Source: Dactylorhiza incarnata (taxonomy: Eukaryota > Streptophyta > Magnoliopsida > Asparagales > Orchidaceae). From it: a stretch of 64,000 nucleotides of DNA. The stretch's first letter is position 1. Each line of letters opens with the position of its first letter. A model generated the notes under the pieces. It did not search any database and was not told where the DNA came from. It was given only the letters and a program-made list of their open reading frames with translations. The stretch covers positions 408,982-472,981 of the forward strand of contig JAWHQI010000615.1 of assembly GCA_033032865.1 (NCBI GenBank), read 5' to 3'. Below are positions 61,640 to 64,000 of the stretch, piece after piece. The position numbers and the translations under genes are program-made.

Positions 61640-61960
61640 TGCGTAGGTTGAAGTATGTTAGAATTAGCCTAACTCACCTGGAAAACCGGCTTAACAGATG
61701 CTGAACCATATAAACGGATCAGAGAGGAGAGGATTGGCAGTGTGGGACTATTATTAACATCCCCCTCGCCCATAGCATGGGCTGACCGGACGGAACCGGG
61801 ATTCATAGCTCATGGGCGGACCGGACGGAAAGACGGACAGAACCTCCCTCTGATACCATGTTAAACTTGAGAGGCAATCAAGTAATATGTTTTATTTAGT
61901 ATAAAGGAGGGCCCATGGGGTCATACATATAGAGGAGGGGGAGAATCCGAAAACACCACA
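61640..61960 (-). repeat. TRIM-like LTR/primer-binding-site remnant
   Basis: On minus, TTTAACATGGTATCAGAGG (61866-61848) is an LTR end plus tRNA-Met-type primer binding site. About 80 bp further GGGCGAGGGGGATGTTAATA (61770-61750) reads as a polypurine tract and LTR start. Internal length would be under 100 bp. The LTRs themselves could not be aligned by eye. Confidence 0.4.
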
Positions 61961-61979
61961 GGCGGTGTGCGAACAACCT

Positions 61980-62090
61980 CTGAAGGCCACTGTTCGCACG
62001 GCCTCCTTGCCGTTGTTCGCCCGGCCTCCTTGACGTTGTTCGTACGGCCTCCTTGCCGTTGTTCGGTTGCCCCTTGCCGCTGTTCGCTCG
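61980..62090. repeat. Tandem ~28-bp repeats before C5 gag
   Basis: TGTTCGCACGGCCTCCTTGCCGT and variants (CCCGG, TACGG) occur about four times. They lie directly before the gag ATG, where the leader of the element would be. Confidence 0.75.
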
Positions 62091-62094
62091 ACCT

Positions 62095-64000
62095 CATGGC
62101 CGCCCCTTTGATCTCCCCACCTCTGAAGGCCACTTCTTTTCAACTCACCACCGCGAGCGACTGGTCTGACTGGGCTCTCACTGTTGAAGCCGCTCTCTCC
62201 TCCCGTGATCTCTGGGATCACATCACTGGTGCTCCTCCCACCGCTGCAACCTCTACCACCGCTGCAACCTCTATCACCGCTGCAACCTCTACCACTACTG
62301 ACAACTCCACTAGCACCACCGTACCTGCCCCCACTCAAGATGACGACACCCTATGGCGGCGTCGCGATCAAGCCATTCGGGCTTACCTCCTGGAGTCTGT
62401 TGCTCGTCCGCTCCTCACCTCCATCGGCCGTCTATCCTCCGCCCGCGCCATGTGGGAATATCTCCGGGATCGGTTTGTCCCCCGCGGTGGAGCTCGGCGT
62501 CATCGTCTTATCTGCGACTCTCAGTCTGCTCGACAGGAAGGGCGTTCCATTCAGGAATGTTTCACCATGATGAGCACTCTCTGGCACGACTTGGACTCCA
62601 TGATTCCCCTCCCATGTGCTTGCCCTCGTTCCTTAGAGTTTCAACGTCACCTCTCTGAGGGCCATCTTCATCAGTTCCTCGCAGCCCTGCGTCCTGAGTT
62701 TGCTCTCCTTGAAGGCCAGCTCCTTCATCGGGTCCTCTTCCTAGCTTGGATGAAACCTTGATTGCCCTACTTGATGAAGAAACTCGTCTTCGTCCTCCCA
62801 TGGTCCTCCCACCTGCTCCTGTGCTCGACACTGCTATGGCTATCCGACCACGCGACAGCCCTATTACCTGCAACTACTGTAAGAAGACAGGGCACATGAA
62901 GTTTGAATGTCCTATTCGTCCACCACGTCCTGATGAGCACAAACAGTGTGACACCCGTCGTGACGGACGTAATCGAGGACGTGGTCGTGGCCCCGGTGCA
63001 CCTGCCACACCTCCTCATCATACGGCTGCTGCTGCAGATCGGCTTCAACGACTAGAGGATCTATTCAGCCAATCCTCTCTGCTTCAGCCCGCAGCTCCCC
63101 CCAGCTCTTCTGACGCCACTAGCCTGTCAACCGCCTATGGTACTGTTGCTCAGGCCTCCCCAACTATGCCTTGGTATTTTGACTCCGGGGCCTCCTGCCA
63201 TCTCACCTCCGACTCAAGCGCCCTCACCAACTGTCACCTCAACCCTACTCACCTTCAGGTCACCACTGCTGATGGGAGTTTTGTCCCCATCTTGCAGTCT
63301 GGATCCATCACCCTGACGTCTGGACTTTCCGGCCACTTTACCCTCTCAAACATCCACCATGCACCTCGCCTACACATGAATCTTATTTCTGTCAGTTCTC
63401 TTTGTGATCTTGGCCTAACAGTTTTATTCTCTTCCTCTGCTTGTGTTGTGCAGGATTCACGGAAGGCTCATTGGACAGGGCCGTAGGACTGGTGGCCTGT
63501 ATCAGATGGAGTACCTTCACGTTCCACCTTCTTCATCCTCGTCAGCTTCTGCTCTTTCTGTTACCTCTGATGCCGACCTGTAGCACAGACGTTTAGGTCA
63601 TTTGTCTCATGACCGACTCCGAAGTGTTATCCGTTCAGGAGCTTTGGGTCGTGTCTCCTCTTTCCCTCTCTGTTTGTGCGGGCTGTCGTTTGGCAAAACA
63701 CCTTGCTCTACTACCTTCTCCAGCAGTGTTTCTCAAACCTCAGCCCCCTTTGATTTAGTTCACTCTGATGTTTGGGGTCCGGCCCCGCTTGCTTCTCATT
63801 CTGGCTATTTATATTATGTGAGTTTTATTGATGATTTCTCCCGATGCTCTTGGGTTTATCTTCTCCGCCACCGGTCTGAAATACCAACTGTTTACCGTAC
63901 TTTCACACCGCAATGCTTCATACTCAATTCGGATGTCGAATTAAGATTTTTCGCTCTGATTGTGCTCAGGAGTTTCTCTCCTCCACCATGCGCAACCTAA
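62095..64000 (+). pseudogene. Copia element C5: gag, protease and start of integrase, runs off the window
   Basis: Gag from ATG 62095 (MAAPLISPPLKATSF): LTTASDWSDWALTVEAALSS, RRRDQAIRAYLLESVARPLL, FTMMSTLWHDLDSMIPLPCA. A frameshift near 62745 moves to MDETLIALLDEETRLRP. Zinc knuckle CNYCKKTGHMKFECP (about 62870). Protease WYFDSGASCHLTSDSS (about 63172), with the DSG triad intact. Then LNLISVSSL-type sequence, a stop at 63582 (DADL stop HRRLGHLSHD) and integrase LVHSDVWGPAPL (first Asp) and YVSFIDDFSRCSWVYLL. Frames slip again near 63920. It is less damaged than the other copia copies but not intact. Upstream 61980-62090 is a run of TTGCCGTTGTTCG-type repeats and not a normal LTR. Confidence 0.9.

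Overview
The window is intronic and intergenic DNA from a flowering plant, almost certainly a eudicot. This follows from the plant-type LTR retrotransposons (Ty1/copia; Ty3/gypsy of chromovirus and Tat type; a Cassandra TRIM carrying 5S rRNA sequence), the hAT and PIF/Harbinger-like DNA elements, and GT-AG introns. Nothing in it is bacterial, so there are no operons or ribosome binding sites. I cannot name the species from the sequence.

The only host gene I can support is a UbiA-family aromatic prenyltransferase of the homogentisate/flavonoid prenyltransferase type on the minus strand. Seven consecutive internal exons were read by eye at 49911-49616, 49504-49421, 49334-49260, 48512-48429, 35499-35410, 22228-22127 and 21917-21822. 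All have GT-AG borders, and every junction between the seven visible exons is phase 0. Two introns of about 13 kb are filled with transposons, and an almost complete copia element lies just upstream of the first exon found, presumably in intron 1. The first exon (plastid transit peptide) and the last exons (second Asp-rich motif) were not found.

Layout from left to right. 1-19160: an old plus-strand copia element, broken by an unidentified segment (about 715-1670) and by a 15.7-kb Tat-like gypsy element (2320-18034, target duplication ACTCC). That gypsy element is a large palindrome: two inverted arms of about 7.3 kb meet at a 36-bp spacer (9648-9683), and each arm carries gag-protease, tandem repeats, two antisense genes with their own TATA boxes, and an LTR. 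19195-21290: remains of a chromovirus LTR and gag start. 21300-24365: prenyltransferase exons, a copia tail and a Harbinger-like element. 24366-31630: a Reina-like chromovirus cluster with a hAT insertion exactly at the gag start codon and a head-to-head partner. 31631-34953: unidentified coding-like remains, a Cassandra TRIM and a 9-bp minisatellite. 35410-48512: two prenyltransferase exons around a minus-strand copia with a nested 2-kb solo LTR. 48429-49911: four further exons, one shared with the previous block. 49963-57832: a second minus-strand copia, itself hit by a Harbinger-like element, a probable solo LTR and a short non-autonomous LTR element. 57833-61960: degraded copia gag and short repeats. 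61967-64000: the start of a plus-strand copia that leaves the window.

The elements are not a cooperating set. They form a nested insertion record in which target duplications give the order of events. Most coding regions carry stops or frameshifts, so few elements here could be autonomous. All boundaries, motifs and repeats were read by eye; no database search was possible.
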